Assembly: GCA_022496185.1 (NCBI GenBank)
Contig: WTXG01000451.1
Coordinates: forward strand, 1-21,834
Source of the DNA: Multifurca ochricompacta
Lineage: Eukaryota > Basidiomycota > Agaricomycetes > Russulales > Russulaceae
Direction of reading: 5' to 3'
DNA length: 21,834 bases
Both the position numbers and the translations under genes were made by a program. Below, piece by piece: positions 19,295 to 21,834 of the stretch. The first letter of the stretch is position 1; each line of letters begins with the position of its first letter. The notes under the pieces were generated by a model. That model was not told the origin of the DNA and did not search any database. It worked only from the letters and a program-made list of their open reading frames with translations.

Positions 19295-19955
19295 TGGGAA
19301 ATTATAATATTCTGGGAATGTAAACCATGGTTAAATAGCTCTATTCCAGGTCCCATCAATAGTAAGGTAACTATGGTAACCATATATTAAGGATTGGTTG
19401 CTGTACATTTGGTGGAGCATCAGATTCTGATATTTCTGATACCCCCTCACAAAACTGAGTCAATGAGTCCCCAATTTGAAATGGGCATAGCTCCACAGGT
19501 TTTGATCAGAATTACATAATCATTGTTGCATTACATAACCCTTATCTTGTACCTTTTATGGTATACCAAGACTTTGTTTATATTTGTTTTGGCTGATGTG
19601 ATATTCAACAAACAATGCAAAAGTGCAAAACATTGACTCAGTTTTGTGAGGCACTGTACCTAGAACCATCTAGGCTGGACTCCTCTTATCTTGATAACAG
19701 CTCCACTAGGTCTAGAACCATCTAGACTGTGGGGCCTTGCCTATTGTGGTAAACACAATAGAGAATCGACTTGTTATTGTTGAGTGGCTCTTGTGCTGAC
19801 TAAGCAGCATGTGACTATTACATGTGACTCGGTCACATGATCCATGTCATGACTACATTCCCATGATCACGTGTTGAGACTGCTGGGTAATCTTCCCACA
19901 GTCATGTGATCCAAAAGGGAGAAAAGAAAAGGAAAAATAAGGTAGAGCCGTGACA

Positions 19956-19960
19956 ACTGG
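19956..19960. repeat. Target-site duplication of gypsy-2, right copy
   Basis: ACTGG immediately after the 5' LTR end GCCGTGACA, equal to 9383-9387. Both copies lie within the LINE-A coding frame. Confidence 0.93.
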
Positions 19961-21834
19961 CATTATTGAGCTTTCCAACCAGGCGCACGCGCATAGCACA
20001 CAGCTCCTGGAATATCGGCAGAAAACTGAGCTCATAACAAATCGAAAATGCATCTGTACAGGTGTTTTGCCTGTGCAAGCCTATGATCCACTTAGCGGCC
20101 GTGTTAATAACCTGCTGCATAGGTTCTGCATGAACCTTTTGGAAACCCAGCAATTCTGCACCAAACAACATGGTAGGGTAAATAAGATTTCGTACTAAGG
20201 CCACCTTTATGTGTAAGGGGCAGAATTTGTCCATCAAGAAAGGTCTAAGGGTGTGTAACTGTTTTAATCCCTTATTGGATTGGAGCAAAGCGAAATCAAG
20301 CTCCATCGATCTTTCACTGAGAATTACTTTCCTTGGGTCACCTAGATGTGAGTCTAGGGTAACACCCAGATACTTATATTGCACAACTTGGGGGATATAT
20401 CCCCCTTGAACATCTCCATACACGTAGTGTGCATGGTTAAAAGCCAGGACCTCTGCAGGAGTCCAAAACGAATCTGCCGACCCCTCTGAATCCGTAATAC
20501 TCCGTCACTCCGAATCTGAGTCTCCTTCTATGAGGAGGATTCAGTCCCTCGCCCTGTTACGTCTTAGCTTCTTCATGTTGCTGTTAAACAACAAGATGCC
20601 ACATTTCTCATGTCCAAGTTCCATCCCGAACTGTTCTCCCCAAGTCCACATGCCATTGATGAAAGCCTGAACACCTTCAATGCTATCATTCAAGGCAACT
20701 ACATCATCAGCGTACATCAACCCACGGCAAGGACCAATGTCTACACCTCGAACAAGAATGCCTTTTCTGTTCGCCTGGTCAAGCAATGAGTTTATGGTGA
20801 TGATAAAGAGGATTGGGGATAGGGGGTCTCCTTGCTTAGCCCCCTAGTGGGGGAGAAGGAATCGGAGAGATAGTCCCCTACGCGAACCGCATATTTTGTG
20901 CCTATATAATTCCCTTTGATATTCTCTAGGAATAGGCCCCGGACTCCAATATGATCCAATATACAGAACAGGTACGCATGATACATCCTGTCGTATGCTT
21001 TCTTAAAATCAATGAAGGTGCCAAAGGTTGGGTGACCTTCTAAGTAATGTCTTTGCACAATTTCAGCCAATGCTATCGTTTGTCCAATGACTTCCTCATG
21101 CAGGCAGAAGCCACCTTGTTCTGTTGCAAGAAGTCCAAATTCCTCACATGCCACACTAAGGCGGTTGGCCATTAAGCATAGAAGTACCTTATAGGCACAA
21201 CTTATTAAGCTTATACCACAATAGTTATTCATATTCTCACTGTCACCTCCCTTAAATAGGTTGATGATGTGCACCTCCTGCCATAGCTCAGGGGTGACAC
21301 CCGAATTCCAAACTCGAATTAAAACAGTGTAAAATGCATTGCCCATTGGTGTTAAAGGGTGGTATGGAAGCTCCTCTCTAGGTAGATCTACTCTCACAAA
21401 ATCAGGTCTCTTAAAGTTTGGATTGTCGAGAGAGAGCTTGCGCATACATTCTTCTAACACCATTGACTTGAGGACGTTAATATGAACACCATCCTTCCCA
21501 GGGGCTGTATTGCGATTCATTCCCCTGATGGTCACCAGAACCTCCTTCCAAGTAATGGGGGAGTTCAGACCGGTCAGCTTGTCCGGCCGTCGTGGCAAAC
21601 CCAAATCAATGTCTTCCCAGTAAGCATAATCTTGAGACACCCCTTTAGGATCATAAGTCAATAAATCCTGGTAATGTTCCTTCATAGCACGCAAAATGCC
21701 CTCGGTATCGTATTGAACCACACCCAACTTGTCCTTCACAGGATTCGCAGATTCCAACACAGCATTCGGCTTTACCCAGGAGCGCAGCTTTGTCCAGACT
21801 TGTTTATGGTCATGTGCAATAAAATCATCAGCTA
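19956..21834 (-). pseudogene. LINE-A ORF2, reverse transcriptase part
   Basis: The frame is open from the right edge (ADDFIAHDHKQVWTKLRS) to 20792 and contains LINE-type RT motifs: NTAPGKDGVHINVLKSMV, LWQEVHIINLFKGGD, NYCGISLISCAYKVL, and FIDFKKAYDRMYHAYLF with the first catalytic Asp. A one-base frame change near 20840, inside the RGAKQGDPLSPILF motif, leads to the next frame with the YADD box at 20703-20714 (LMYADDVVAL). Two in-frame TGA codons (20541-20543, 20505-20507) follow. The same frame then carries the thumb region (QYKYLGVTLDSHLGD, LIYPTMLFGAELLG) up to the gypsy-2 insertion at 19956, and continues at 9387. The endonuclease domain expected upstream lies outside the window. LINE RT copies RNA at a nicked chromosomal site. 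Confidence 0.9.

Larger units (their letters stand above)
18034..19656. mobile_element. Fold-back composite Tc1/mariner-like element
   Basis: Starts CAGTGCCTCAC and ends GTGAGGCACTG, flanked by TA on both sides (18032-18033, 19657-19658); the gypsy-2 3' LTR shows the empty site with one TA. The element consists of two inward-facing arms, 18034-18818 and 18819-19656. Each carries a terminus and the 5' part of a transposase gene. The outer ~490 bp of the arms are nearly identical, while the inner ~300 bp have diverged markedly. No C-terminal transposase (second and third DDE residues) is present, so it cannot supply its own enzyme. A 21-bp sequence occurs four times in alternating orientation (18039-18059, 18225-18245, 19445-19465, 19631-19651). 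Confidence 0.92.
9388..19955 (-). mobile_element. gypsy-2: full-length, defective Ty3/gypsy chromovirus with nested insertions
   Basis: Two related LTRs (9388-10295 and 16846-19955) bound a minus-strand interior in the order gag, protease, reverse transcriptase, RNase H, integrase, chromodomain. The integrase after the RT places it in Ty3/gypsy; the chromodomain makes it a chromovirus. It sits in LINE-A with an ACTGG duplication. The total of 10568 bp falls to 8366 bp when the solo LTR (572 + 5) and Tc1-like insertion (1623 + 2) with their duplications are removed. At least five frame changes and three in-frame TGA codons disable gag and pol. Unlike gypsy-1 it has no ORF between pol and the polypurine tract. 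It retains a candidate self-priming site next to the 5' LTR, as in the Tf1/sushi group. Confidence 0.95.
16846..19955 (-). repeat. gypsy-2 5' LTR, interrupted by two nested elements
   Basis: Minus-strand ends are TGTCACGGCTC and ACCCATTACA. The 3110-bp span contains a solo LTR (17164-17735, plus one CAGGG) and a Tc1-like element (18034-19656, plus one TA). Removing these leaves 908 bp, colinear with the 3' LTR. The solo LTR lies between the TATA box (17744-17751) and the predicted RNA start (17140), so this LTR's own promoter geometry is destroyed. Confidence 0.95.

Overview
The window is wall-to-wall transposable-element sequence and holds no convincing host gene, rRNA, tRNA or CRISPR. The element repertoire points to a filamentous fungus, most likely a basidiomycete (Agaricomycetes): Ty3/gypsy chromoviruses, a LINE with a C-terminal CCHC zinc motif, a Tc1-like DNA transposon, and decay dominated by CpG transitions. 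That assignment is by family resemblance only. Almost everything reads on the minus strand.

Layout. 1-1003 is the broken start of a LINE ORF1-like gene (LINE-B) leaving the window. 1010-3692 is the 3' end of a gypsy element (gypsy-1): integrase C-terminus, chromodomain, two accessory ORFs placed after pol (a probable coiled-coil protein and a protein with four Cys/His clusters), polypurine tract and 3' LTR. 3693-6666 is an LTR graveyard: one LTR of another family, two LTRs of a third family joined tail to tail, an unassigned stretch, and an LTR with a strong candidate intron. 6667-8107 has no assignable gene. 8108-9387 and 19956-21834 are two parts of one LINE ORF2 (LINE-A).

The centrepiece is gypsy-2 at 9388-19955, inserted into LINE-A with a 5-bp target duplication (ACTGG on the plus strand). 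Its order on the minus strand is 5' LTR, candidate self-priming site, leader, gag, protease, reverse transcriptase/RNase H, integrase, chromodomain, polypurine tract, 3' LTR. Two later elements sit inside its 5' LTR: a solo LTR of the gypsy-1 family (17164-17735, duplication CAGGG) and a 1623-bp fold-back Tc1-like element (18034-19656, TA duplication). Subtracting both with their duplications leaves exactly 908 bp, the length of the intact 3' LTR. The insertion order is therefore LINE-A, then gypsy-2, then the two elements in its 5' LTR.

Decay. By manual comparison the two gypsy-2 LTRs differ at 14 positions, all transitions, 13 of them at CpG. Several ORFs in different elements carry an in-frame TGA where arginine (CGA) would be expected. 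This fits deamination of methylated CpG. No element in the window appears able to move by itself. The most interesting signals are the apparent Tf1-type self-priming arrangement, the two-armed Tc1 composite with four alternating 21-bp repeats, the post-pol accessory ORFs, and the LTR leaders that pair a duplicated 23-mer with splice-site-like sequences.
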